Source of the DNA: Ferruginibacter sp.
Lineage (GTDB): Bacteria; Bacteroidota; Bacteroidia; Chitinophagales; Chitinophagaceae
Length of the DNA stretch: 64,000 nucleotides
NCBI GenBank assembly: GCA_025963635.1
Contig: JAOQAK010000032.1
Location: 34,102-98,101 of the forward strand
Reading direction: 5' to 3'
Shown: positions 1 to 9,502 of the stretch, in pieces
Layout: each line of letters opens with the position of its first letter
Numbering within the stretch: the stretch's first letter is position 1
Position numbers and translations under genes: made by a program
Notes under the pieces: generated by a model
The model's input: the letters and a program-made list of their open reading frames with translations, nothing else
Told to the model about the DNA's origin: nothing
Databases searched by the model: none

Positions 1-168
1 CATCTGGCAAAACGAAACATACTCCATTAACTCTTCCCTGGTTACGTCTTTACGCCTGTCTACAAAAGTTTTCATTACCATTCCTAAATGTCCTTGCGGA
101 CCGCCGAACGCAGTGATACTATGCAAAAAAACTGCTTTCAAAAATGGTATGTGGCGAATTAAAATCAA
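1..168 (-). CDS. chrA: Chromate transporter, N-terminal part (runs off left edge)
   Basis: Reading leftward from position 168, an open frame of 56 codons runs off the window. It encodes [20 protein letters not shown] followed by [17 protein letters not shown] and [13 protein letters not shown], the pattern of the first half of the CHR domain of ChrA: a first membrane helix, the FGGPQ(G/A)H motif and the RR(K)D..T..EL segment. The family exports chromate across the inner membrane. An in-frame stop lies just upstream, and the only usual start codon before the conserved part is a TTG at 168-166, so I place the start there; ATG codons further in (around 91) would cut the conserved FGGP motif. The remaining gene lies outside the window. 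The family call is firm, the start uncertain. Confidence 0.8.
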   Translation of the reverse strand, partial: MILIRHIPFLKAVFLHSITAFGGPQGHLGMVMKTFVDRRKDVTREELMEYVSFCQM

Positions 169-384
169 TTCGCACTGAAATTACATTTCACCAATGCAGA
201 ACTCATGTGGGACATATTTCTGGTTTAGACGACAAAATTAAATATATCCTTAGTGAAGAAAGCAATAAAAAATATATTAAAATAATATTATATATAAAAT
301 GTAAATAGAAGGTGTAAATAACATTTCTTGAAACCTAAGAACTCTCAAATTATTAGGGAAGTAAATTGAATCAGCACATAATTA

Positions 385-1326
385 TTACTTTTTTAGCCCG
401 ATTTCCCTTAGGCGTTCATCAAGGTATTCACCTGCCGTCGCATCTTCGTAAGCTTTGGGATGGGCCTCATCTATGCATTCTTCAAGGCAGCGGAGACTCA
501 TAGATGATTTGGGGTGAAGGAAAAAAGGTATTGAAAATCGGGAGGTATGCCACAGTTCCTTTGCAGGATTTACGACCCGGTGTGTAGTACTTTTTAGTTT
601 ATTATTGGTAAACCGCTGCAACATATCGCCTACGTTTACTACAATTTGCTCAGGTAATGATGTAACACCCACCCACTCATTTTGCCTTGTCAAAATCTGC
701 AAACCATCGGCAGATGCGCCTACCAGCAAAGTAATCAGGTTAATATCTTCATGTTGCTCCGCCCGGATGGCGCTTTTAGGCTCCTGGGTAATTGGCGGGT
801 AGTGTATTGCACGCAAAATAGAATTACCGTTGTGTACATAATCATCAAAATAATTTTCATCTAAACCCAGGTATAAGGCGATGGCTTGTAATAAAACGGT
901 ACCTGATCGTTCAAAAGCACGATAAGCTTCCTCAAAGGTTTTATCAAATCCAGGAACTTCACCCACCAAAACATTTGGCGGATATTCCTCTTCCTTATAA
1001 TTATTACGCGGCGTTTGGCCATATTGAAAAAATTCTTTCAGATCCGGCGCATCACTTCCTTTGGCATGCTCCTTGCCAAAACTCGTATACCCTCTCTGTC
1101 CTGAAAGTTCTGGTATTTCATATTTTCTTTTTTGCTCAAGCGGCAAGGAAAAAAATTCCTGCACATTTCTATAGAGATCTCCGATGAGTTCATCCGGAAT
1201 ACCATGATTTTTTACTGCAACGAAACCAACGGACTCGTAGGCTTTGCCCAGTTCCTGAACAAAGGCATTTTTTCTGCTGGAGTCACCACTTAAAAATTCA
1301 TTAAGATCAACTGAGGGAATTGCCAT
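385..1326 (-). CDS. 2-oxoglutarate/Fe(II) oxygenase, isopenicillin-N-synthase family
   Basis: This 313-residue protein has the DIOX_N plus 2OG-FeII_Oxy architecture of the isopenicillin N synthase superfamily. The N-terminal part (about 1-125) holds the VGFVAVKNHGIP motif and the RGY segment; the C-terminal double-stranded beta-helix carries the iron ligands His192, Asp194 and His249, and the 2-oxoglutarate-binding RxS at Arg263/Ser265. The length is normal for bacterial members, which oxidise varied small molecules; the substrate cannot be read from sequence. It is cytosolic with no signal peptide. It is followed by nothing co-directional within 380 bases and preceded by nadA on the same strand, 204 bases away, so it is probably a single-gene unit. 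Confidence 0.9.
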   Translation of the reverse strand: MAIPSVDLNEFLSGDSSRKNAFVQELGKAYESVGFVAVKNHGIPDELIGDLYRNVQEFFSLPLEQKRKYEIPELSGQRGYTSFGKEHAKGSDAPDLKEFFQYGQTPRNNYKEEEYPPNVLVGEVPGFDKTFEEAYRAFERSGTVLLQAIALYLGLDENYFDDYVHNGNSILRAIHYPPITQEPKSAIRAEQHEDINLITLLVGASADGLQILTRQNEWVGVTSLPEQIVVNVGDMLQRFTNNKLKSTTHRVVNPAKELWHTSRFSIPFFLHPKSSMSLRCLEECIDEAHPKAYEDATAGEYLDERLREIGLKK

Positions 1327-1530
1327 AGATAAAATTTTAGCTTAAAAAAGAAGTATAAAAAAAGTAAGAAATATCTTTAGTGCAATTGTTAGTGCTACAA
1401 AACTAAAATACAAATTACTTCACCCAATAAGAATTCTTACAGCCTAAATAATTTAAACGCTCTCGTATTGATCTTTTTTGAGCAGGATGTCAAACGATAG
1501 AGACAGGTTTTAATTTAAGATAAGTCCTTT

Positions 1531-2535
1531 TTACAATCCATACTTTTTACTGATCTCTAACATTCTTTCGATTGGCTTTTTGGCAGCAATCCTCAAGTTC
1601 TCCTCCATGATGATTTCCGGCTGTTCATATTCCATACATAAATATAATTTTTCCAGGGTATTCAGCTTCATGTGTGGACAATCGTTGCAGGCGCAGCTAT
1701 TATTCGGAGGCGCGGGAATAAAGGTTTTATACGGACTTTCCTTTTGCATCTGGTGCAGTATCCCTGTCTCTGTTACCACGATAAACTCCTGGCTACTACT
1801 TTGTTGCGAATATTTTAATAATCCCGTAGTGCTACCTATATAGTCTGCTACTGCCAATACCGCATCCTCGCATTCCGGATGAGCAATTACTTGAGCCTGT
1901 GGATGGCGTATTTTAAGTCGCAAGATCTTTTCAAGGCTGAATATCTCGTGAACCATACAGGCCCCGTTCCATAAAACCATGTTGCGACCGGTCTTCTTGT
2001 TGAGGTATGCACCGAGGTTCTTATCTGGCGCAAAGATTATTTTTTGTTTTTTTGGTAAACTTTCAATAATTTTTTCGGCATTGCTGCTGGTACAAATAAT
2101 ATCACTCAGTGCTTTCATACCGGCAGAACAATTAATATAGGTAATTACAAGGTGATCGGGATGCTTCTCTTTGAATATTTTAAACAAAGCCGGCGGAGCG
2201 CTATCGCTTAATGAACACCCGGCCTTCAGATCGGGCAATAATACTTTTTTTGTTGGATTTAATATTTTGGCAGTTTCTGCCATAAAATGCACACCGGCAA
2301 AAACGATAATATCTGCCTGTGTCTTTTCGGCCTGCTGGGCAAGGCCAAGGCTATCTCCTATAAAATCTGCCACATCCTGGATATCAGGCTCCTGGTAATA
2401 GTGCGCCAGTATTATTGCATTCTTCTTCTTTTTTAAATTTTCGATTTCTGCAAATAAATCAATGTTTATGTCTACATCAATATCTAAAAAGCCAGTGGTT
2501 TCAATATTGGTTTTTGCATTGTTAATATCTGTCAT
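1531..2535 (-). CDS. nadA: Quinolinate synthase NadA
   Basis: NadA condenses iminoaspartate with dihydroxyacetone phosphate to quinolinate, the second step of de novo NAD synthesis, using a [4Fe-4S] cluster. The 334-residue protein carries the AHYYQ motif near residue 44 and the conserved cysteines at 107 (LKAGCSLSD), 193 (NGACMVHE) and the CACNDC group at 281-286, with conserved lysines and the VTETGILH segment between. Length matches the family. nadB and nadC are not in this window. With PnuC and an NadR-like kinase at 16.8-18.7 kb, the organism has both synthesis and salvage genes for NAD here. The gene points away from ppiD across a 760-base gap. Confidence 0.96.
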   Translation of the reverse strand: MTDINNAKTNIETTGFLDIDVDINIDLFAEIENLKKKKNAIILAHYYQEPDIQDVADFIGDSLGLAQQAEKTQADIIVFAGVHFMAETAKILNPTKKVLLPDLKAGCSLSDSAPPALFKIFKEKHPDHLVITYINCSAGMKALSDIICTSSNAEKIIESLPKKQKIIFAPDKNLGAYLNKKTGRNMVLWNGACMVHEIFSLEKILRLKIRHPQAQVIAHPECEDAVLAVADYIGSTTGLLKYSQQSSSQEFIVVTETGILHQMQKESPYKTFIPAPPNNSCACNDCPHMKLNTLEKLYLCMEYEQPEIIMEENLRIAAKKPIERMLEISKKYGL

Positions 2536-3264
2536 AATATGTATTAATACTTTATTTATTTATATAAACTTACTACTACTAGGGATGTGAATATGTGGAA
2601 ACTTTATTTTTCAAATTATTGCTAAATTGAAATACCGGATTTATACACGGTCATCCACAGGTTATTAACATTTGGTATTATAATTATGTTTACGGCTTTT
2701 ACTTACCTGGCACCGGGTTTAAAATAATAAAGTAATTCTTTTGCACCCTGGTGAATAAAAATATGGGTTGATAAAAAAAAGTTCATATTGAAAAAGGTCT
2801 ATGTTAAACCAGTACCTGATAACTTATCCCTCATTAACATCTTGCCATGGCTAAATCATTCAATCAATTAGTTCTGCTCCAAATATCCTCTGTTTCCAAT
2901 AAAAAATATCGCCCTTGTTAACAGAAAAATGTGGTTATAAACATTGCGATGTTAACATCGGATAAAAGTCACTACGCCGCTACCTTTCTTAACAAATTTA
3001 CAATATGATATTCTCAATATCCGATGCCGGTAAAAAATATGTGGGCTGTATTCATTAAAACTAAACTTAACTGAAAGATGCCTGCAGATACTAATACTGC
3101 GTTTAAAAGGGAATACAAAATATGTATTTATTATTAGGTTAGGATGTAATGTATTAGGAGGCCAGTTGATCTTATCTGTCATTCAGAGGCTAAATGCTTG
3201 TTGCAACTCAATGTCAGGCGCCCGAATGGGCTGTATTTTTACATATTTATATTCATTTTTACAC
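2536..3264. other. Long AT-rich divergent intergenic region, possible replication origin
   Basis: No convincing gene occurs here. The gap separates an all-minus block (three genes, to the left edge) from nine consecutive plus-strand genes. Two near-matches to the DnaA box TTATNCACA sit in tandem at 2641-2659 (TTATACACG and TCATCCACA, one mismatch each), followed by GTTATTAACA; other GTTAAC/TTAACA words recur to 2960. The composition is visibly AT-rich. These are hallmarks of an oriC, but no perfect DnaA box is present and no typical origin-neighbour gene such as dnaA is in view, so the call is tentative. Confidence 0.25.
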
Positions 3265-3272
3265 TATTTTTG
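3265..3272 (+). promoter_or_regulatory. Predicted -7 promoter box for the PpiD/SurA-like gene
   Basis: TATTTTTG matches the Bacteroidota -7 consensus TAnnTTTG. It lies 24 bases before the ATG at 3297 and downstream of an alternative in-frame TTG at 3198, so it supports the ATG as the true start. Confidence 0.6.
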
Positions 3273-3296
3273 CCGTCCATTTTAATTAAAACAAAC

Positions 3297-5426
3297 ATGC
3301 AGATAATACAGAACATTCGTGAAAAGGGTGCGGCCATTGTAATTGGTGTAATCGCACTTAGTTTAATTGGTTTTATATTGATGGATGCAAAACCCGGGAG
3401 TAGTGGTGGTCTTTTTGGTGGTGGTCGATCGTCCAGTGTTGGTAAAGTAAATGGCGAATCGATAGAATACACTGAGTTCAATGCCAAAGTGAAACAGGCA
3501 GAAGAACAGTATGGTGGCCGTGTTAGCGGAACCCAGATATATGAAGTGCGCCAATCTGTATGGGATCAACTGGTAGCAGAAAAAGTATTGGTAAAAGAAT
3601 TTGATAAGCTCGGCCTTAGCTTTTCTCCTAAAGAGATGAGTAGTATTATGTTTAGCAATGATGCACCTTATACGTTGAAACAGGCCTTTACTGATAAAAC
3701 GACCGGTCAGTATGATATTGCCAAAGTGCAGGAATGGTGGCAGCAGGCAAAAAAATCTAAAGGCGAGCAGAGAGATGCTATCGAAAGCCAGGTGGTAGAG
3801 CCTATGAAACTGCAGGCCCTTTATAATAAGTATAGCAGCATGATTGCGGCGGGCGCTTATTATTCGTCATGGATGCAACAGAAAGACAATGCCGAAGAAA
3901 AAACTTTTGCCAATATTTCTTACGTGGCAATACCTTATACTGTGATCAGCGATAGTACCGTTAAAGTGAGTGATGAAGAGCTTACCGGTTACATGAGTAA
4001 ACATAAAGCCATTTACAAGCAGGAAGCGGGCAGATATATTTCTTATGTAGCTTTTAGTGCTAATCCAAGTGCTACTGATACAGTAAAATCACTTGAAGCT
4101 GTTTCAGCCCTAAAAACGCCCTTTCTTGCAGACACCAATGCAAAAGCTTTTATTGCACGAAACATGAGTTCTCTTCCGTTTTATGATGGATATACCTTAA
4201 AGTCAAAAATGGCTATGGCTCAAAAGGATTCTATCGCTTCTATACCGGTAGGTAAGGTTTTCGGACCATATCTGGATGGGGGAAATTTTGTTTTGGCAAA
4301 AATGATCGGTGTAAGACAAATGCCCGATAGCGTGAAAGTGCGCCATATTCTTATAGGCACAACAGATCCGCAAAGCGGTCAGCCATTGCTGCCGGATAGC
4401 ATCGCCAAAAAAAGGATTGATAGTATCGCAGCAGCAATTAAAGGCGGCGCCGATTTCAATGCCATGGTAATACAATACAGCGATGATAAAGGGAGTAAGG
4501 ATAAAAAAGGTGAATATGACTTCGCATCTACCCAGTTTGGAGATTTGGCGAAAGAATTTTCTGAAACCATTTTTTATGGCAACACTGGCGATAAAAAAGT
4601 AGTACATACCAATTTCGGCTGGCATTATATTGAAGTATTGAATCAAAAGAATTTTGAACCTGCTTACAAAGTTGCTTATCTGGCAAAACCAATTTTAGCC
4701 ACAGACGAAACTGTTAACAGCGCCAGTTCTAAAGCGACTAAGCTTTCCGGCGAAGCAAGAGATGGTAAAGCATTGGAGAATTATATTACTAAAAATGGTA
4801 TTCAAAAAGTGGACGTGCCGGAAATGATCAAGCCGAATGATTATCGTTTGGGTGGTTTGCAGGATGCAAGGCAATTGATCAAATGGGCATTTGATGCCAA
4901 GCAGGGAGAGGTTAGTGAACCCTTCAGTATTGAAGATCAGTTTGTGGTGGCGGTAGTAAATAAAATACAGCCGGAAGGTTTGCCCGACGCAAAAACAGCA
5001 AGGCCATTGGTCGAACTTACGGTTCGCAACATGAAAAAAGCAGAACTGATTGTCAACAAATTAACACCAACACCAACACTGGAATCAGCTGCAGCCGCTT
5101 ATAATGTACAAATTGGAACTGCGGGTGCAGATTCCTCCCTTACTTTTAAAGCACCCATTATCAATGGTGTAGGAAACGAGCCAAAAATAATTGGCGCCGC
5201 TTTTAACCCTACATTCAAACAAAAACCGTCTGAACCAATCACCGGAACAAACGGAGTATATGTAATTAAAGTGAACAGCATCGGCAGCAAGCCTGCCGAT
5301 AGTCCGGAAGCAATTGCCCAACAGGCTAATCAGCATACAAGAGGTATGCTGCAACAGATGTCGGGCTGGTTTGAGTCTTTGAAAAAAACAGCCGATATTA
5401 AAGACGATAGAAGCAAACAGTTTTAA
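3297..5426 (+). CDS. Membrane-anchored periplasmic peptidyl-prolyl isomerase (PpiD/SurA-like)
   Basis: The 709-residue protein starts with a short cytosolic segment and one membrane helix (about 12-30), followed by a SurA-type chaperone region (about 45-270) with the SVGKVNGE motif, and a parvulin (PPIC) domain at about 345-455 containing VKVRHILIG and FGWHYIEV. A long alpha/beta C-terminal region continues to 709, as in Bacteroidota PpiD-like proteins. It should help fold outer-membrane and secreted proteins at the periplasmic face. An in-frame TTG at 3198 would add 33 hydrophobic residues, but the promoter box at 3265-3272 and the family N-terminus favour the ATG at 3297. A strong terminator follows 25 bases after the stop. 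Confidence 0.92.
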   Translation: MQIIQNIREKGAAIVIGVIALSLIGFILMDAKPGSSGGLFGGGRSSSVGKVNGESIEYTEFNAKVKQAEEQYGGRVSGTQIYEVRQSVWDQLVAEKVLVKEFDKLGLSFSPKEMSSIMFSNDAPYTLKQAFTDKTTGQYDIAKVQEWWQQAKKSKGEQRDAIESQVVEPMKLQALYNKYSSMIAAGAYYSSWMQQKDNAEEKTFANISYVAIPYTVISDSTVKVSDEELTGYMSKHKAIYKQEAGRYISYVAFSANPSATDTVKSLEAVSALKTPFLADTNAKAFIARNMSSLPFYDGYTLKSKMAMAQKDSIASIPVGKVFGPYLDGGNFVLAKMIGVRQMPDSVKVRHILIGTTDPQSGQPLLPDSIAKKRIDSIAAAIKGGADFNAMVIQYSDDKGSKDKKGEYDFASTQFGDLAKEFSETIFYGNTGDKKVVHTNFGWHYIEVLNQKNFEPAYKVAYLAKPILATDETVNSASSKATKLSGEARDGKALENYITKNGIQKVDVPEMIKPNDYRLGGLQDARQLIKWAFDAKQGEVSEPFSIEDQFVVAVVNKIQPEGLPDAKTARPLVELTVRNMKKAELIVNKLTPTPTLESAAAAYNVQIGTAGADSSLTFKAPIINGVGNEPKIIGAAFNPTFKQKPSEPITGTNGVYVIKVNSIGSKPADSPEAIAQQANQHTRGMLQQMSGWFESLKKTADIKDDRSKQF

Positions 5427-5450
5427 GCGAATTTTTTCCGATAATATCAG

Positions 5451-5482
5451 CAGCCGAACCACTGGTTCGGCTGTTTCGTTTT
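5451..5482 (+). terminator. Intrinsic terminator after the PpiD-like gene
   Basis: The arms CAGCCGAACCA (5451-5461) and TGGTTCGGCTG (5463-5473) are exact inverted repeats followed by a T-rich run to 5482, ending transcription of the foldase gene before the next promoter at 5594. Confidence 0.85.
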
Positions 5483-5593
5483 AAAGCTTGTTTAAAGTCA
5501 CTCCAGGGATAGTGCGAATTAAAGCAATACCTGGATAAACCCGGTCGAAATTGTTTTGCTAAATACAAGCGCTTGATAGAAATCAAATCTTCT

Positions 5594-5601
5594 TAATTTT
5601 G
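5594..5601 (+). promoter_or_regulatory. Predicted -7 box immediately before the DUF2480 gene
   Basis: TAATTTTG is an exact TAnnTTTG match, and the ATG at 5607 follows after five bases. The transcript would be leaderless or nearly so; a second in-frame ATG at 5619 would leave a leader of about a dozen bases. Confidence 0.6.
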
Positions 5602-5606
5602 CAAGT

Positions 5607-6113
5607 ATGGATCAACCAATGATAAATAAGGTTAGCGAAAGTTCGCTCGTAACATTCAACCTGGAAGATTTTTTTCCAAAAGAAGAGATTGCCGTGTTTG
5701 ACATGAAGGACCATTTATTTATGGGACTGATTTTGAAGGAAAAGGATTTTAGGGAAGCGCTAAAAAATATTGACCTGTCTGTTTATGAAAATAAGACAGT
5801 TGCTGTTACCTGCAGCGCAGATGCCGTAATACCTGTATGGGCATATATGCTGGTGGCAAGTTATTTGCAGCCGGTTGCAAAGGAGGTGATTTTTGGTAAT
5901 GTTGAAGAAACCACCAAACAATTATTGCTTAAAAATATTGCACAAATAAATTTCGATGAATTTGCTGATAAGCGGGTAGTGATTAAAGGTTGTGGCGAAC
6001 TGCCCATTGGTGAAGCAGCTTACCTGGAAGCTACCAAGTTACTAAGACCTGTGGCCAAAAGTATTATGTATGGTGAACCTTGCAGCACGGTTCCCATTTT
6101 CAAAAGAAAATAG
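5607..6113 (+). CDS. DUF2480 family protein
   Basis: This 168-residue protein matches the Bacteroidota-specific DUF2480 family, recognisable by the LEDFFPKEEIAVFDMKD and LFMGLILKEKDFREAL segments near the N-terminus and the VVIKGCGELPIGEAAYLEAT segment near residue 130. No signal peptide or membrane helix is visible, so it is cytosolic. Function is not established; the alternating alpha/beta layout and the conserved Cys-Gly-Glu segment recur in the family. It has its own promoter and is followed 54 bases later by a LysE-type exporter on the same strand. The start at 5607 lies five bases after a -7 box; ATG 5619 is the alternative. Confidence 0.85.
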   Translation: MDQPMINKVSESSLVTFNLEDFFPKEEIAVFDMKDHLFMGLILKEKDFREALKNIDLSVYENKTVAVTCSADAVIPVWAYMLVASYLQPVAKEVIFGNVEETTKQLLLKNIAQINFDEFADKRVVIKGCGELPIGEAAYLEATKLLRPVAKSIMYGEPCSTVPIFKRK

Positions 6114-6167
6114 GCGGTTGTTATTTTCTTCTTCCAAATTCACATCTTCAACACTATTGCCAAAGGA

Positions 6168-6803
6168 ATGATTGAAGCATTATTAAAAGGGTTTGCCATC
6201 AGCCTGTTACTGGTTTTTTCTGTAGGCCCCATCGTTTTCACGATCATCAAACAAAGTATTAACAATGGTTATGCCGGTGGCTTTAGTTTTATTGCAGGTG
6301 TATGGCTGAGTGATTTGCTGATTGTTTTACTGAGTAACGTTTTCTCAACACTGGTAACCGAAGTATTAACCTTTAAGAAGGAAATTGCCATTACAGGAAG
6401 TATTTTTTTAATGGGAATGGGGATATATTATCTTTTCTTTAAAAAGATTGAGATGCGTAGTGTTGACGAGGATGTTATCAACGTTTCTGCCGGTACGCAT
6501 GCTAAATTGGTTGCCTCAGGATTTTTGATCAATACATTGAACCCCGCAGTTTTTGCATTCTGGCTTACAATGGCTACCACTTTGGCAGTTTCAAATACAA
6601 TAAAAGAAAGAATTGTCATTTTTTCAACCTGTATTGCCATCAACCTGGGTGCAGACATTGCGAAGGTGGTATTGGCAGGGAAACTGAGTAAGAAACTCAC
6701 GCATAAAAACATAGTACTGATCAACCGTATTTCCGGCACACTATTGCTGGGTTTCGGTATTTTATTAGTGATAGGGGTATTATACACATCAACAAAACGA
6801 TAA
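6168..6803 (+). CDS. LysE/RhtB family amino-acid exporter
   Basis: The 211-residue protein has about six hydrophobic helices and the LysE signature at its start: SVGPIVFTIIKQSINNGYAG, equivalent to the (G/S)PGP..........G..AG motif of the family. These inner-membrane carriers export amino acids or small metabolites. The length is typical (200-215). The C-terminal helices (NRISGTLLLGFGILLVIGV) also fit. The substrate cannot be assigned. It follows the DUF2480 gene by 54 bases and precedes a secreted protein by 45 bases, so the three may share transcripts. Confidence 0.88.
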   Translation: MIEALLKGFAISLLLVFSVGPIVFTIIKQSINNGYAGGFSFIAGVWLSDLLIVLLSNVFSTLVTEVLTFKKEIAITGSIFLMGMGIYYLFFKKIEMRSVDEDVINVSAGTHAKLVASGFLINTLNPAVFAFWLTMATTLAVSNTIKERIVIFSTCIAINLGADIAKVVLAGKLSKKLTHKNIVLINRISGTLLLGFGILLVIGVLYTSTKR

Positions 6804-6848
6804 ACAAATCATTTGTTTGTTTTACCTTTCTTGTAATTATTTTGCAAC

Positions 6849-7403
6849 ATGAACCGTATACTGATCTTTCTTTTTCTTCTGATAAGCTACCATAGTTTTG
6901 CCCAATCTTCAGATGTGCTTTTATTGAAAAAGCATAATAAAACGATCAAAAGATTTTTTGCCGGAACAGATATAGAAATTACTACCAACACAGGCGCTTA
7001 CATCAACGGCAATATCACCAAAATTAAAAACGACTCCTTATTCTTAAAGGTCTTTGTAGTTCAACAGGTTCCTACCCAACTGGGTGTGTTTGTTTTGGAT
7101 ACTGTTACCACCTATTACTATAAATATCATTACAACCAGATCAAAGCCATTGGCAAAGCCGGCCGAAGGTTTAATTTATCAGCAAGTGCCGCAAGCCTGA
7201 TGGGTGGTGGTACCTTGCTAACAATAGCGAGTGGAGTTGTGTTCCTGGTTGACAGGGAAAAATTCAGCCCGGCATTGTTAGTGGCTTCTGCATCATTGGC
7301 CACCATTGGATATGTAATGGCCAAAACCACAGGCAGGGGAATGATGATCGGAAAAAAATATTCGCTGGTTTACCTGGATATCTCAGAGAATAAAAAAAAG
7401 TAA
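6849..7403 (+). CDS. Secreted or membrane-attached protein of unknown function
   Basis: The 184-residue product begins with a clear signal peptide (MNRILIFLFLLISYHSFAQS, cleavage after SFA). The mature part has a small beta-rich segment (about 35-100; GTDIEITTNTGAYINGNITK, then a second strand set around LFLKVFVVQQ) and then two hydrophobic stretches (about 115-135 and 140-160), ending in a basic tail. The pattern resembles small Bacteroidota envelope proteins whose N-terminal beta domain precedes a helical hairpin in the membrane. I do not recognise the family. It sits between a LysE exporter and mtgA on the same strand. Confidence 0.75.
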   Translation: MNRILIFLFLLISYHSFAQSSDVLLLKKHNKTIKRFFAGTDIEITTNTGAYINGNITKIKNDSLFLKVFVVQQVPTQLGVFVLDTVTTYYYKYHYNQIKAIGKAGRRFNLSASAASLMGGGTLLTIASGVVFLVDREKFSPALLVASASLATIGYVMAKTTGRGMMIGKKYSLVYLDISENKKK

Positions 7404-7550
7404 AGGCACGCTCCTGTGGTGGTGCATAATTTGTAGAAATATCCCGTTGCTTATCTATCAAACCATAGCAGGGATCGGCAAACGCGAATTCATCGTGTCA
7501 GGCTCTTTTACCATTAAACTTTATATTGCGCACAAATCAATGGTATCACT

Positions 7551-8231
7551 ATGCAAAAAGCCTGGCGGATTTTTAAAAGGGTTTTCCTGATCCTTTTCAT
7601 TTCTCAATTTATCTATATTATTTTTTGTAAGTGGATCAATCCGCCGGTTACCATTACCCAGTTGGTAAGCCTGGTAAAAGGGTATGGTTTAAAAAGAGAT
7701 TATGTCAGCTTCAACCAAATGAGTTCACAAATAAAACTTGCTGTGATGGCCAGCGAGGACCAGCTTTTTCCGGAACATGACGGCTTTGATATGAAAGCGA
7801 TTGAAAAGGCAATCAGGTATAATGAAAAGCATCCCAACAGGAGGAGGGGCGCAAGCACCATCAGTCAGCAGGTTGCGAAAAATGTTTTTTTATGGCAGGG
7901 CGGTGGTTTTATAAGAAAAGGGCTCGAAGTGTATTTTACCTTTATGATTGAATTGATATGGAGCAAAAAACGAATATTGGAAACTTATTTGAATGTGGCA
8001 GAAATGGGAAAAGGAATATTCGGCATACAAGCTGCTTCAAAAGCCTACTTTAATAAGAATGCAAAAGATCTTACCAAAACCGAAGCAGCAAAAATTGCCG
8101 CCAGCCTGCCCAATCCAAAGATGTACACCGTAAAGCCAATCAGTAAGAAAGTGCTTGACCGGTATGATGACATCATGCGCCAAATGACCAATCTTCAAGG
8201 CGATGATGATATCCAAAAGCTAATAAAGTAA
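7551..8231 (+). CDS. mtgA: Monofunctional biosynthetic peptidoglycan transglycosylase
   Basis: MtgA polymerises lipid II into glycan strands in the periplasm. The 226-residue protein has one N-terminal membrane helix (about 10-28) and a GT51 domain with the motifs ASEDQLFPEHDGFD (catalytic Glu in SED near residue 69) and RRGASTISQQVAKN near residue 100, followed by the KKRILETYLNVAEMGKGIFGIQAA segment. There is no transpeptidase domain, and the length matches the monofunctional family rather than class A penicillin-binding proteins. It is an isolated plus-strand gene. Confidence 0.95.
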   Translation: MQKAWRIFKRVFLILFISQFIYIIFCKWINPPVTITQLVSLVKGYGLKRDYVSFNQMSSQIKLAVMASEDQLFPEHDGFDMKAIEKAIRYNEKHPNRRRGASTISQQVAKNVFLWQGGGFIRKGLEVYFTFMIELIWSKKRILETYLNVAEMGKGIFGIQAASKAYFNKNAKDLTKTEAAKIAASLPNPKMYTVKPISKKVLDRYDDIMRQMTNLQGDDDIQKLIK

Positions 8232-8367
8232 AAGAGAAGAATAATATGTTGCGAACCTCTTCTCCCGTTCGTCCATCCAGCTTGATTCATTCAAGGTTCA
8301 AGTTAATTTCTTCCTTATTTCAATAAATCAGTACCAATAAGTTGGTGATTTTATTCGAAATTGCACT

Positions 8368-9441
8368 ATGAATTTTAGAAACTTCAAAATGATTGGCTAT
8401 GTCGTTTATGGACGTGGCGCATTCAATCAATTAGACGAAATTTTACAGCCCAACCGCAAGGGCGACGCTCCCATGATATTTTTGGTAGATCATTTTTTTG
8501 AAGGGAAGGAATTACAAAAAAGAATTCCTGCAAAAGGAAAGGACAAAGTAATTTTTGTAGATGTTACCTATGAACCAAAGACAAGCTATGTAGATAGTAT
8601 CGCCAAAGAACTGAAGGAAGAATTTGGAACCGTCAGCGGTGTAATCGGCATTGGTGGCGGATCTGCAATGGATCTTGCAAAAGCGGTTTCTTTAATGATG
8701 AATAACCCGGGCAGCAGCGCCGATTACCAGGGCTGGGACCTGGTGAAAAATCCCGGCGTATATAAAGTTGGTATACCCACACTAAGTGGAACCGGTGCAG
8801 AAGTAAGCAGAACCACGGTGCTTACCGGCCCCACAAAAAAACTTGGAATGAATTCGGATTATACTCCCTTCGACCAGATTGTACTGGATCCGCAACTCAC
8901 TGCCAATGCACCTGCCCATCAACGTTTTTACACAGGCATGGATTGTTATATTCATTGCATAGAAAGTCTTACCGGAACATACCTTAATGAGTTCAGTAAA
9001 AGCTATGGTGAAAAGGCATTGCAACTTTGCCGCGAGGTATACGTAGATAGAGATGGCTGGGATGAAGTGAGCGACGATAAATTAATGATGGCTTCCTATG
9101 CCGGCGGTATGAGCATCGCTTACTCACAGGTAGGAGTGGCCCATGCGGTGAGTTATGGTCTTAGTTATTTGTTAGGTACCAAGCATGGTATTGGTAATTG
9201 CATCGTATTTAATCATCTCGAAGAGTTTTACCCAGAGGGAGTAAAAGAATTTAAATACATGGTAGAAAAGAACCAGATTGATATTCCCAAAAATATTTGT
9301 GCAAATCTCACTGATGAGCAATTTGATAAAATGATCGATGTTTCTTTGGTGATGAAACCACTCTGGGAAAATGCGCTTGGCAAGGATTGGGAAAAGGTTA
9401 TCACGCGGAGCAAACTTAGAAAGCTTTATGAACAATTATAA
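8368..9441 (+). CDS. kdnB: Iron-containing alcohol dehydrogenase, KdnB-like (3-deoxy-octulosonate 8-oxidase)
   Basis: The 357-residue protein is a group III metal-dependent alcohol dehydrogenase. It has the nucleotide-binding GIGGGSAMDLAK at 94-105 and the four metal ligands Asp192, His196, His259 and His273. Its N-terminal part (FRNFKMIGYVVYGRGAF) and overall layout resemble KdnB of Shewanella, which oxidises the C8 hydroxyl of Kdo so that the aminotransferase KdnA can make 8-amino-Kdo for lipopolysaccharide. No kdnA-like aminotransferase is adjacent, so the specific role is inferred from resemblance, while the enzyme class is firm. The gene stands alone, with a repeat element beginning 61 bases after its stop. 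Confidence 0.8.
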   Translation: MNFRNFKMIGYVVYGRGAFNQLDEILQPNRKGDAPMIFLVDHFFEGKELQKRIPAKGKDKVIFVDVTYEPKTSYVDSIAKELKEEFGTVSGVIGIGGGSAMDLAKAVSLMMNNPGSSADYQGWDLVKNPGVYKVGIPTLSGTGAEVSRTTVLTGPTKKLGMNSDYTPFDQIVLDPQLTANAPAHQRFYTGMDCYIHCIESLTGTYLNEFSKSYGEKALQLCREVYVDRDGWDEVSDDKLMMASYAGGMSIAYSQVGVAHAVSYGLSYLLGTKHGIGNCIVFNHLEEFYPEGVKEFKYMVEKNQIDIPKNICANLTDEQFDKMIDVSLVMKPLWENALGKDWEKVITRSKLRKLYEQL

Positions 9442-9502
9442 CAGAGAATAAAACAACAATTTTCTGCAACGCAGTGATGCTTAAAAAGGAATCGTTTTAT
9501 CA

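Noticed and set aside
2952..3182. 76-codon minus-strand open frame in the nadA-ppiD gap
   Set aside because: It shows no start signal or recognisable sequence and lies in AT-rich intergenic DNA.
4203..4646. 147-codon antisense open frame inside the PpiD-like gene
   Set aside because: It is a shadow of a well-supported parvulin-domain gene.
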